Source of the DNA: Eubacterium sp. OM08-24
GTDB lineage: Bacteria; Bacillota; Clostridia; Oscillospirales; Acutalibacteraceae
DNA: 64,000 nt
Assembly (NCBI RefSeq): GCF_003438075.1
Contig: NZ_QSTA01000009.1
Location: 1-64,000, forward strand
Direction of reading: 5' to 3'
The notes beneath the pieces were generated by a model. It made no database searches. It was not told the origin of the DNA and saw only the letters and a list, made by a program, of their open reading frames with translations. Below, one piece after another: positions 1 through 6,414 of the stretch (positions are counted from its first letter, which is position 1; every line of letters starts with the position of its first letter). The position numbers were made by a program, and so were the translations under genes.

Positions 1-52
1 CTTTCAACCGCATTTGTTGTGTACATAATTTTTCTAACAGCACTTCCGTAAT

Positions 53-108
53 CGAAAAGTTTAGCTTTTAATTTACTTTGTGCCCGACCGAAAGCCGGCT
101 AAACCCAA
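53..108 (-). repeat. Interspersed palindromic repeat, fragment R0
   Basis: Read on the minus strand this matches the left end of the repeat family described at R6: a 'gtttagccggctttcggtcg' segment followed by 'gggcacaaagtaaa' and 'aaaagctaaa', closest to copy R4. Only this outer part is recognisable; the hairpin arm, interior and right end are missing, so it is a truncated copy. The rest of 1-285 is AT-rich and non-coding. The only other structure I see is a short inverted repeat (caggg/ccctg, 270-285) directly before the first possible start of the next gene. Confidence 0.6.
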
Positions 109-285
109 AATTAAAACAAACAAATCCGCTCCGTTGGATATTAGATAAAAGCAAAATAATTATCATCTGACACAAAAACAAAAAATACAACGCAATATTA
201 TAAAACAAAATTAAATATGCGTACACAATTCGACATACCATTTTTTGGTAATGTGATATTATAATGTCACAGGGACAAACCCCTG

Positions 286-1137
286 ATGCTTAAAAGACAC
301 GGGATGGTAAGGTTGACTTTTTTATTTAACAATGATAACAAAATCACTGAAATACCTATAATAAGAATACGACCTAACAAGGCTCAGCCACGAAAGCAAT
401 TTGACGATGCAGCCCTTATTTCATTATCTCAGTCCATAACAGAGAACGGTATCTTGCAGCCGCTTACTGTAAGAAGGGCAAGTCAAACCGAATACGAGCT
501 GATTGCCGGTGAACGCCGTCTGCGTGCGTCGGTTATGGCAGGACTAAAAAAAGTCCCCTGCATAATCGTTAAGTGTTCTGACAAAGAGTCTGCGATCTTT
601 GCTCTCCTTGAAAATCTACAGCGTAGCGACCTCGGCGTGTTCGAGGAAGCTCGCGGGATTTCAAGACTTATCCGAAGATTTGGCCTTACTCAAGAGGAGG
701 CGGCTCAGAGGCTTGGCAAAACGCAATCTACCATTGCAAATAAGCTAAGACTTTTGCGCCTTACATACGAAGAACAGGAGCTTATTATCAGTGCAGGTCT
801 TACGGAGCGCCATGCCAGGGCATTGCTCCGCATAGATGATGAGGGCAAAAGGCGAGAAGTCCTCAGCAAGGTAATAGCGCTTAATCTTAACACCCAGCAA
901 ACCGACACTCTTGTAAGCGAAGTTTTGAATGACTGCCCTAAGCATATTAAAAGTATGGGACAAAGCAAAGCGGTGATAAAAGATGTGAGAATTTTTGTAA
1001 ACACCATCAACAAAGCGGTAGATACTATGCGTCTTGCAGGCATTGATGCTAAGGCAGTTAAAAGTGAAAACCCTAACTATATCGAATACACAATTAAAAT
1101 CCCTAAAAAAAGTGCAAGCGATAATAAATCCGCTTAA
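286..1137 (+). CDS. noc: Noc-like nucleoid occlusion / ParB-family DNA-binding protein
   Basis: A 283-residue ParB/Spo0J-superfamily protein. The N-terminal nucleotide-binding (CTPase) domain shows QPRKQF (34-39), GERRLR (75-80) and ENLQRSDL (109-116). A helix-turn-helix follows at about 134-158. Several positions favour Noc over Spo0J: GKTQSTIANKLRLL in the recognition region and TERHARAL after it, where Spo0J has GKSRSHITN-like and GHGRAL-like sequence. B. subtilis Noc is also 283 residues. Noc binds chromosomal sites and, through an N-terminal amphipathic helix, the membrane, blocking division over the nucleoid. The start is uncertain: ATG 286 follows a small hairpin, while ATG 304 gives an N-terminus MVRLTFLFNN that would suit a membrane helix. 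The usual neighbours (rsmG, parAB) are not in view, but the upstream side lies at the window edge. Confidence 0.82.
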   Translation: MLKRHGMVRLTFLFNNDNKITEIPIIRIRPNKAQPRKQFDDAALISLSQSITENGILQPLTVRRASQTEYELIAGERRLRASVMAGLKKVPCIIVKCSDKESAIFALLENLQRSDLGVFEEARGISRLIRRFGLTQEEAAQRLGKTQSTIANKLRLLRLTYEEQELIISAGLTERHARALLRIDDEGKRREVLSKVIALNLNTQQTDTLVSEVLNDCPKHIKSMGQSKAVIKDVRIFVNTINKAVDTMRLAGIDAKAVKSENPNYIEYTIKIPKKSASDNKSA

Positions 1138-1203
1138 ATTTTCTAACAAGAGGGTGCGAAAGCATCCGTTCCACTCATACCCATTTCCTTATCTAAACCC
1201 CTT

Positions 1204-1243
1204 GCAAACAGCCGTACAGCGTAAAAACTGTACGGCTGTTTGC
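1204..1243 (+). terminator. Hairpin after noc
   Basis: A 16-bp perfect stem (1204-1219 with 1228-1243) and an 8-nt loop, 66 bases after the noc stop. The usual run of T after the stem is missing, so it may end transcription weakly or only protect the transcript 3' end. Confidence 0.55.
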
Positions 1244-1267
1244 GTGTGTAAATATTTGAGCTATTAA

Positions 1268-1832
1268 TTAAAAGTTTGGGTAAATTATGTTTTAGCTGAA
1301 CTTTCGGTCGGGCAACAAAGTAAAGTAAAACCTAAAGTTTCTGTACCGAATATAAAAGTTTGGTCAACCTTTTCAAAGGTTGTGGGTGTGGGCAACGCAC
1401 ACAGAACAGTAAAAATGAACTCATTTTAATAAAAATAAACGGTTGAATTTATATCATAGAATAACTAAACTTTAGATTGTGCAAGACTTTAAAACAAAGG
1501 TTAAGACTAATGAGTGGCAGAAAGTAAGAAAGTCGCATTTTAGTAGTCTTAGAGAAAAGATATTCTAAAGAATGCGAAAGTTTTTGTGTGTTGCTAATTT
1601 GCCCTTGAAAAGAGGCAAATTAGTAGTTTAGTAGCGTGTCTTTCCTTTTTGTTGCTGTCGCATTGGCTATTGCCATTATGTTCAAGTAGCCAAACGGCAA
1701 GGCATTTGGCTATTGTTAGATTGCGTAAAAGGAAAGCATTTATGGCTCTTTCCAAACCCGCAACCCTTTAAAAAGGGTTGACCTAAATTTTGAATTTATT
1801 AAACAAAACTTTGTGCGCTAAACCATATTTAG
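1268..1832 (+). repeat. Interspersed palindromic repeat R1 (type A interior, inverted)
   Basis: A full-length copy (about 565 bp) filling the gap between noc and the next gene. The left arm (to about 1410) and right arm (about 1740-1832) are in the forward orientation, as in R3 and R6. The interior (about 1430-1735) aligns to the interior of R3 only as its reverse complement, so it is flipped relative to the arms. No plausible gene is present. Confidence 0.85.
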
Positions 1833-1846
1833 AACATAAACATTTT

Positions 1847-1875
1847 TTGACATTATTATAAGTCGGTGTTAAAAT
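1847..1875 (+). promoter_or_regulatory. Sigma-A type promoter
   Basis: TTGACA at 1847-1852 and TAAAAT at 1870-1875 with a 17-base spacer, about 30 bases before the C_GCAxxG_C_C gene. Confidence 0.7.
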
Positions 1876-1906
1876 TATATTAATTAATAGAAAAGGAATG
1901 ATTTGT

Positions 1907-2365
1907 ATGTCTAAGGGTGATATTGCTAAGCAAAATTTTTTGAACGGATACAACTGCTCACAGGCGGTTTTGCTTGCGTTTTGCGAGGATTTCGGACTTG
2001 AAAAGGAAACAGCATTAAAAATTTCCGAACCGTTTGGCGGCGGTATGGGCAGAATGAGAGAGGTTTGCGGCACTGTTACGGGTATGTTTATGGTGCTTGG
2101 TCTTGCCATGGGAAACTCAGATGCCAAGGACGGCTCAACAAAGAAAAACGTTTATAAATCGGTTCAGGAGCTTGCAGAAAAATTTAAACAGGACAACGGC
2201 TCGATTATTTGCAGAGAGCTTTTGGGTATTCAAAAAGCCAATAAAGAAAGCTATGTGCCGTCGGAGCGAACTACCGAATACTATAAAAAGCGCCCTTGTC
2301 CCGAACTTTGCAAGTATGCGGCAGATATTCTTGAAGAATATCTGAAGGAAGAAGACCTCATTTAA
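1907..2365 (+). CDS. C_GCAxxG_C_C family protein
   Basis: A 152-residue protein of the C_GCAxxG_C_C family (the family is named for a cysteine pattern also visible here). Near the N-terminus NCSQAVLLAFCEDFG is followed by a Gly-rich segment (EPFGGGMGRMREVCGTVTG), and two further cysteine clusters lie near the C-terminus (SIICREL, CPELCKY). The spacing suggests a metal or Fe-S site, but the biochemical role of the family is not established to my knowledge. I start it at ATG 1907 because the Shine-Dalgarno AAAAGGA at 1891-1897 is correctly spaced for it; an in-frame ATG at 1898 lies too close. It has its own promoter and is separate from the biotin-controlled operon that follows. Confidence 0.8.
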   Translation: MSKGDIAKQNFLNGYNCSQAVLLAFCEDFGLEKETALKISEPFGGGMGRMREVCGTVTGMFMVLGLAMGNSDAKDGSTKKNVYKSVQELAEKFKQDNGSIICRELLGIQKANKESYVPSERTTEYYKKRPCPELCKYAADILEEYLKEEDLI

Positions 2366-2399
2366 ACAACTGTTATTATATAAAATATATGATTTTGTG

Positions 2400-2435
2400 A
2401 ATTGTCAACCAAAATTCAATTGTAGGTTGACAATT
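2400..2435 (+). promoter_or_regulatory. BirA operator 1
   Basis: A perfect inverted repeat, AATTGTCAACC and GGTTGACAATT separated by 14 bases. This is the arrangement of Firmicutes BirA (biotin repressor) sites, whose half-sites resemble TTGTNAACC/GGTTNACAA with 14-16 bases between. The right half contains the -35 hexamer of the bioY promoter. Confidence 0.85.
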
Positions 2436-2455
2436 CAGCAAAACCGAGTTATAAT
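2427..2455 (+). promoter_or_regulatory. bioY promoter
   Basis: Consensus TTGACA (2427-2432) and TATAAT (2450-2455) with a 17-base spacer, lying between and overlapping the two BirA operators. Confidence 0.85.
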
Positions 2456-2489
2456 ATTGTCAACTTAATAAACCAAATAGGTTGACAGT
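2456..2489 (+). promoter_or_regulatory. BirA operator 2
   Basis: ATTGTCAACT, 14 bases, GGTTGACAGT: the same geometry as operator 1 with two mismatches in the palindrome. It begins immediately after the -10 box and covers the expected transcription start. Confidence 0.8.
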
Positions 2490-2503
2490 AAGGAGAAAGA
2501 ACA

Positions 2504-3061
2504 ATGTTAGAGGTAAAATCAAAGGCAACATCAAAAAGCAAAGCCGCTTTGCTTGATTTAGTATTTGTGGCACTCTTTGCCGCTGTAATGACAGTTTGTG
2601 CGCAAATTCAGATTCCGTTCGGAGAAGTTCCGTTTACACTTCAAACTCTCGGTGTATTTATTGCAGCGTCATTACTCGGTTGGAAAAGAGGTACACTCAG
2701 CGTACTCGTTTATGTACTCCTCGGTCTTGTAGGTGTTCCTGTGTTTGCAGGTTTCAGCGGAGGTATAGGTGTACTTTTCGGACCGACAGGCGGATATATT
2801 ATCGGCTTTATTTTTACAGCTTTAATTGTAGGTCTTATGACAGAAAAACTCGGCAGAAAACTTTGGGTTGAAATTGTGGCAATGATTGCAGGTCTTGCTG
2901 TTTGTTATGCATTCGGCACAGTATGGTATATGTTCCAAATGAAAATGGGACTTGTTGAGTCACTTTTACTGTGCGTAGTTCCTTATCTTATTGCTGACGC
3001 ACTCAAAATTGCATTTGCGTCTGTATTGGTGAATCGTCTTGACAAGGTTATCAAGCTTTAA
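2504..3061 (+). CDS. bioY: Biotin transporter S component BioY
   Basis: A 185-residue integral membrane protein with about six hydrophobic segments. It binds biotin and normally works with the shared ECF energizing module (EcfA, EcfA', EcfT), which is not in this window. BioY features are the early segment with PFGEVPFTLQTLGVFIAA, then the Gly-rich GVPVFAGFSGGIGVLFGPT and the C-terminal DALKIAFAS. Length is typical of the family. A good Shine-Dalgarno (AAGGAGAAAG) precedes ATG 2504. Transcription should be repressed by biotin-loaded BirA through the two operators upstream. The next gene begins inside the last codons of bioY, so the two are probably translated together. Biotin supply serves the acetyl-CoA carboxylase encoded at 44.4-48.3 kb. 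Confidence 0.95.
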   Translation: MLEVKSKATSKSKAALLDLVFVALFAAVMTVCAQIQIPFGEVPFTLQTLGVFIAASLLGWKRGTLSVLVYVLLGLVGVPVFAGFSGGIGVLFGPTGGYIIGFIFTALIVGLMTEKLGRKLWVEIVAMIAGLAVCYAFGTVWYMFQMKMGLVESLLLCVVPYLIADALKIAFASVLVNRLDKVIKL

Positions 3062-3422
3062 TCTGCGACCGCACCATAGCCTTTGCATACAGTATTTTGT
3101 AGGCAAGGGGTACAGTGCCGAATTTGTGGAGAATATGACGGCTGTTATTGAGTATCTCAATAGTGAAAATCCGCAGGTGACATTGACCGAAACCTGTAAT
3201 GATATTCTTTGCAGTAAATGCCCGAATAACAAAGCTCAGCTTTGCGCCGATAATAAAAAGGTGGCTGGCTTCGACAGAGCGTGCCTTGAGGAATACGGCT
3301 TGAAATTCGGCGATAAAATAGAGTGGCTTACACTTAAAGATATGGCAAAAAACAGGATAATTGCACAAGGAAAACTTGGCGAGGTCTGCAAAAATTGTCA
3401 ATGGAAATGTTATGATATTTAA
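3039..3422 (+). CDS. DUF1284 cysteine-rich protein in the biotin operon
   Basis: A protein of at most 127 residues that fits the DUF1284 pattern: an N-terminal LRPHHSLCIQYFVGKGYS and many cysteines, including CSKCP, LCADN and a terminal CKNCQWKC. The two histidines and about eight cysteines look like a metal or Fe-S site; the function of the family is not known to me. The only start that keeps the LRPHH block is TTG 3039, 23 bases inside bioY, so translation is probably coupled. No promoter lies between the two genes, which places this gene under BirA control and suggests, by inference only, a role connected with biotin or a biotin-dependent enzyme. Confidence 0.8.
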   Translation: MTRLSSFNLRPHHSLCIQYFVGKGYSAEFVENMTAVIEYLNSENPQVTLTETCNDILCSKCPNNKAQLCADNKKVAGFDRACLEEYGLKFGDKIEWLTLKDMAKNRIIAQGKLGEVCKNCQWKCYDI

Positions 3423-3446
3423 TTAGCTTACAACATCCCCATATAA

Positions 3447-3479
3447 AAAATTCCCTGCTCGGTTTGGGCAGGGAATTTT
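3447..3479 (+). terminator. Terminator of the bioY operon
   Basis: A 12-bp stem (aaaattccctgc with gcagggaatttt) and a 9-base loop; the right arm ends in four T and is followed by 'gtcgttt'. Confidence 0.75.
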
Positions 3480-3497
3480 GTCGTTTGTGTGGGTTTT

Positions 3498-3872
3498 AAC
3501 TTTTGTGTTGTGGTAATTATGGTTTAGCGGACTTTAAGTCGGGCAACAAAGTAAAGCAAAGGTCAAACTTTCTGCCCGAAATGAAAAGTTTGGTCAACCT
3601 TTTCAAAGGTTGTAGGTGTGGGCAACGCCCACAAAACTTTATGCTACCGCAAATTTTGATAGCCAAACGGCTTGCCGATTGGCGACTTGCACACAATAGC
3701 GTGAGCTTTTAAAATTTCGAAAGAAATAAAGAGAAGATATTATTATTTACTCCGTCAGCGCATAGCAATGACGGAGTTTCTTTCATTATTTCCTATATTT
3801 AAAGGCTATTGCCTGTTTTTCAAACTTAGATTTAGCACGCAACCCTTTAAAAAGGGTTGACCTAAATTTTAT
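3498..3872 (+). repeat. Interspersed palindromic repeat R2 (type B interior)
   Basis: A forward copy of about 375 bp between convergent genes. It has the left end (ggtttagcgg at about 3520), the left-arm hairpins (3590-3635), a gccaaacgg/ccgattggc palindrome at 3663-3684, and the type B stem actccgtca/tgacggagt (3749-3757 with 3769-3777). The right arm stops just after 'gacctaaattt', so the outer right end is missing. That last stretch provides the TAG stop of the flavin-oxidase gene on the other strand. Confidence 0.85.
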
Positions 3873-4332
3873 TAGCCTTAGCGGTAAGTCTTTCAATTTC
3901 CACTGCAAACACATCTGTGCGTTCAAAACCGCCTTTTATATAGCTTTCGCCCTCATTTATAAAATCGGGTGAATACTTCTTTACCAATAGTCGCAGAGCT
4001 TTTTCTTTGTCTCTAACAATTTTTGATGCAATGCCAAAAGCAACGGCGCTCTCGTATCCTGTTGTGAATTTTTCGGAAATCACATCGGATTTTGTAACAA
4101 CAGTGAATGAAACCTTGCCCGAAAAGCGCATATTTTCCTGCTTGTGACCTTCATTTTTGGCGCAGTGAAAATAAATTTTTCCGTCATCGTAAACATAGTT
4201 TACAGGCACACCGTATGGGTAGCCGTCAGCACCGACAGTAGATAAAACTCCGTAACTGCCTTTCTTGAGTATTTCAACGGCTGTGCTTTCAGACTGCGCC
4301 CTGTCAGACCTGCGAATATCATAAGCTTTCAT
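3862..4332 (-). CDS. Pyridoxamine 5'-phosphate oxidase-like (NimA-type) flavin protein
   Basis: A 156-residue split-barrel flavin-binding protein of the PNPOx-like superfamily, resembling the NimA/nitroreductase-associated group more than true PdxH. The core is visible as GSYGVLSTVGADGYPYGVPVNYVYDDG, then KIYFHCAKNEGHKQENM, with the SFTVV strand and a long C-terminal helix. Such proteins bind FMN, F420 or haem; the substrate cannot be told from sequence. I place the start at ATG 4332, two bases after the stop of the DUF1015 gene, rather than at the TTG two codons earlier. The two genes therefore form one transcript. The stop codon and the last residues lie inside repeat R2, so the C-terminus may have been reshaped by that insertion. 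Confidence 0.82.
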   Translation of the reverse strand: MKAYDIRRSDRAQSESTAVEILKKGSYGVLSTVGADGYPYGVPVNYVYDDGKIYFHCAKNEGHKQENMRFSGKVSFTVVTKSDVISEKFTTGYESAVAFGIASKIVRDKEKALRLLVKKYSPDFINEGESYIKGGFERTDVFAVEIERLTAKANKI

Positions 4333-4334
4333 AA

Positions 4335-5624
4335 TCAATCAACTCCGAGATTGTTCATTACCATACCTGTAATCATTTTTGGATAAAAATAAGTTGACTT
4401 TTGCGGCATTTTTTCGCCTGCGGCGGCAACATCTCGAATCTCTGTTACTCGTGTTGGGTTGAGCACAAACGAGCATTGGAACTTGCCGTTATCTACGCCC
4501 GAAATAGCCTCTGAGAAGAGTTTTGTGTATGTGAGGTTAATTTGCTTTGCCATATTTTCTTTGTCTATGCCAAAGATTTTTTCAAGAATAAGTGTGTGCA
4601 GAACCGAAACATCGAGCGACTGCGAGGCTTTACTTACATCAGGGAGCATTTGGCTCATTACATTAATATCCTTGAGGGTGAGCAAGAACCATTCGCCCTT
4701 GCCGCAGTAAAAGCCGAATGCCTTTTCGCCCTCGTCATACAGCTTTTTCAAATCCTCCTCCATGGTGTCTGTGCCCTCTTTTTCGTCAATGTAGAAAAAT
4801 TCAGAGCATTTTTCAAGAACAGCCTCTTTGTCAAAATTCGGAAGATCTCTTACAAGGCGGTGGGTAGGGAATACCACTAGTCCCGGATGCTCCATATCCA
4901 CAAGGTAAATCATCTGGAAATCCTGCGGGTCGCCCGGCTTTGAAATGCCGTTTTCTCTGCAATAATTTCTGTAATTAAGTGCAGTTTCATATCTGTGGTG
5001 GCCGTCTGCAATGTATAGCTTTCTGTCGGCAAAATCATTAACAAGTTTTGCAATAATATCGGGATCGGTTTCAATCCAAAGTCTGTGTGTAACGCCCGTT
5101 TCGTCGGTAAATTCCATGTCTGCTTTCGACTTTGACTGTTCGTCAATGGTAGCGAGGGTGGTGTGCTTTTCGTCCATATAAAGGGCGTAAATCTGACTGA
5201 AATTGCAGTTTGTGGCTTTCATAAGATTTAAACGATCCTCTTTAGCCTTAGAAAGAGTAAATTCATGCGGTAAAATAATGCCCTTAGAAAATTCCTCAAG
5301 CTGAACTCTCGCAATAATGCCCTTGATGCTTTTGCGTGAGTTTCCGACAGAAAATTCCTCCTCATAAATATAGATAGCAGGCTTGTCCTCAATTTTAAGA
5401 ATACCCTTTTCCTGCCACATTTTGAGAATGTCGTTAGCGCAGGCGTATGGATTTTCGCCCTCTTTTGGGAGTTCAAGACGAATAATGTTGTATTCGTTTT
5501 CCTTTATAAAAGAAAGTCTTTCCTGCTCGCTTATAATGTCGTATGGAGGACAGCAAAGAGAAGAAATTTCGCCTGCCTTTGCTGTGTCGTATCGCATACC
5601 TTTAAACGCTTTAATAACTGCCAT
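4335..5624 (-). CDS. DUF1015 family protein
   Basis: A 429-residue cytoplasmic protein of the DUF1015 family, common in Clostridia and often found near serine-biosynthesis genes. Recognisable blocks are CPPYDI (25-30) near the start, a central FPTHRLV, and the strongly conserved DGHHRYETALNYR at about 205-217, which looks like a catalytic or nucleotide-binding site. Length is normal for the family. The function is not established and no serine genes are nearby. The start at ATG 5624 has a good Shine-Dalgarno (GGAGGTAAC). It is the first gene of a two-gene unit with the flavin protein downstream, which may point to a shared redox or cofactor role; that is inference. Confidence 0.85.
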   Translation of the reverse strand: MAVIKAFKGMRYDTAKAGEISSLCCPPYDIISEQERLSFIKENEYNIIRLELPKEGENPYACANDILKMWQEKGILKIEDKPAIYIYEEEFSVGNSRKSIKGIIARVQLEEFSKGIILPHEFTLSKAKEDRLNLMKATNCNFSQIYALYMDEKHTTLATIDEQSKSKADMEFTDETGVTHRLWIETDPDIIAKLVNDFADRKLYIADGHHRYETALNYRNYCRENGISKPGDPQDFQMIYLVDMEHPGLVVFPTHRLVRDLPNFDKEAVLEKCSEFFYIDEKEGTDTMEEDLKKLYDEGEKAFGFYCGKGEWFLLTLKDINVMSQMLPDVSKASQSLDVSVLHTLILEKIFGIDKENMAKQINLTYTKLFSEAISGVDNGKFQCSFVLNPTRVTEIRDVAAAGEKMPQKSTYFYPKMITGMVMNNLGVD

Positions 5625-5815
5625 GGCTGTTACCTCCGATTAATTTTATTTTATCCTTAATAGGAAAACAGATTTTGTGTGTATAATTACTACATTATAA
5701 TATATTGTATCACTAAAATGTAGAAGTTTCAATAATTTAGTTGCAAAAAGGAGAATAATTATATACTGATTGAATAATACCGTATCAATAATTTGTGTAA
5801 AATAGCGCAAAAATA

Positions 5816-5844
5816 TTGACAACCCCAATATCATATGGTATAAT
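5816..5844 (+). promoter_or_regulatory. tRNA-Met promoter
   Basis: Consensus TTGACA (5816-5821), 17-base spacer, TATAAT (5839-5844). The predicted transcript starts about 15 bases before the tRNA. Confidence 0.85.
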
Positions 5845-5866
5845 ATCAATTGCGTAAAAAGAATAT

Positions 5867-5943
5867 GCGCCAATAGCTCAGTTGGTTAGAGCTACCGGCT
5901 CATAACCGGTCGGTCCGGGGTTCGAGTCCCTGTTGGCGCACCA
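5867..5943 (+). tRNA. tRNA-Met (anticodon CAT)
   Basis: A 77-base cloverleaf with encoded CCA. Acceptor stem GCGCCAA/TTGGCGC, discriminator A at 5940, CCA at 5941-5943. The anticodon arm is ACCGG-CTCATAA-CCGGT and the T-arm CGGGG-TTCGAGT-CCCTG. A CAT anticodon in a CTCATAA loop fits elongator tRNA-Met; a tRNA-Ile2 read as Met before lysidine modification cannot be excluded. It is a single tRNA gene with its own promoter and terminator. Its last 14 bases recur downstream at exactly 192-base intervals. Confidence 0.95.
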
Positions 5944-5944
5944 T

Positions 5945-5975
5945 AAAAAGAACACCTTTCGGTGTTCTTTTTTTA
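5945..5975 (+). terminator. tRNA-Met terminator
   Basis: Stem agaacacc/ggtgttct, TTTC loop and seven T. An identical second copy lies 192 bases later (6137-6167). Confidence 0.9.
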
Positions 5976-5992
5976 TTATACAAGCAAAGCGA

Positions 5993-6007
5993 CAACAGGG
6001 ACTCGAA
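5993..6007 (+). repeat. Antisense copy of the tRNA T-arm
   Basis: The 15 bases caacagggactcgaa are the exact reverse complement of tRNA positions 5921-5935 (T-loop, T-stem 3' strand and the start of the acceptor 3' strand). A second identical copy lies at 6185-6199. In a read-through transcript it could pair with the tRNA 3' half, enclosing the terminator hairpin. Confidence 0.85.
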
Positions 6008-6349
6008 GGCGAGCGTAAAGAAAACAGTCCGGTGGACTGTTTTTAGCGAGAGCGTTGATGAAATTATAACTAAGAACAAGCCGCATAAAACGAGGTAGAA
6101 ATTTAGAATAAAACAAGAATACTGTTGGCGCACCATAAAAAGAACACCTTTCGGTGTTCTTTTTTTATTATACAAGCAAAGCGACAACAGGGACTCGAAG
6201 GCGAGCGTAAAGAAAACAGTCTGGTGGACTGTTTTTAGCGAGAGCGTTGATGAAATTATAACTAAGAGCAAGCCGCATAAAACGAGGTAGAAATTTAGAA
6301 TAAAACAAGAATACTGTTGGCGAACCATAACATTAATAAAACAGCAAAA

Positions 6350-6374
6350 GGGCTGTCCCATTACGGGACAGCCC
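6350..6374 (-). terminator. ppdK terminator
   Basis: A 10-bp GC-rich stem (gggctgtccc/gggacagccc) with a 5-base loop, followed on the minus strand by TTTTGCTGTTTT, 41 bases after the ppdK stop. Confidence 0.85.
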
Positions 6375-6414
6375 AAAATATTACGTTATATAATATCAAT
6401 CAAAGATGACTGAA

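Larger units (their letters stand above)
5930..6329 (+). repeat. 192-bp tandem repeat containing tRNA 3' ends
   Basis: Two full units (5930-6121, 6122-6313) and a start of a third (6314-6329). Each begins with the last 14 bases of tRNA-Met (ctgttggcgcacca; the third copy reads cgaacca). Each full unit then has a terminator hairpin, an antisense copy of the tRNA T-arm, a second hairpin (aaacagtcc/ggactgttt, about 6020-6040) and an AT-rich tail. The two full units differ at only a few bases (for example agtccgg/agtctgg), so the duplication is recent or homogenised. No credible protein is encoded. Confidence 0.9.

Noticed and set aside
1783..2127. 114-codon minus-strand frame over the C_GCAxxG_C_C gene
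   Set aside because: It is antisense to a recognisable gene and begins in the repeat R1 right arm.
3503..3712. Small frames inside repeats (also 13302-13499, 48308-48496, 61213-61488)
   Set aside because: They are chance frames in repeat copies or non-coding gaps; they are not conserved between copies of the same repeat.
5900..6376. 158-codon minus-strand reading frame with two near-identical 60-residue halves
   Set aside because: It is the antisense of the tRNA T-arm and the 192-bp tandem repeat; the internal duplication reflects the DNA repeat, and there is no ribosome site or domain.
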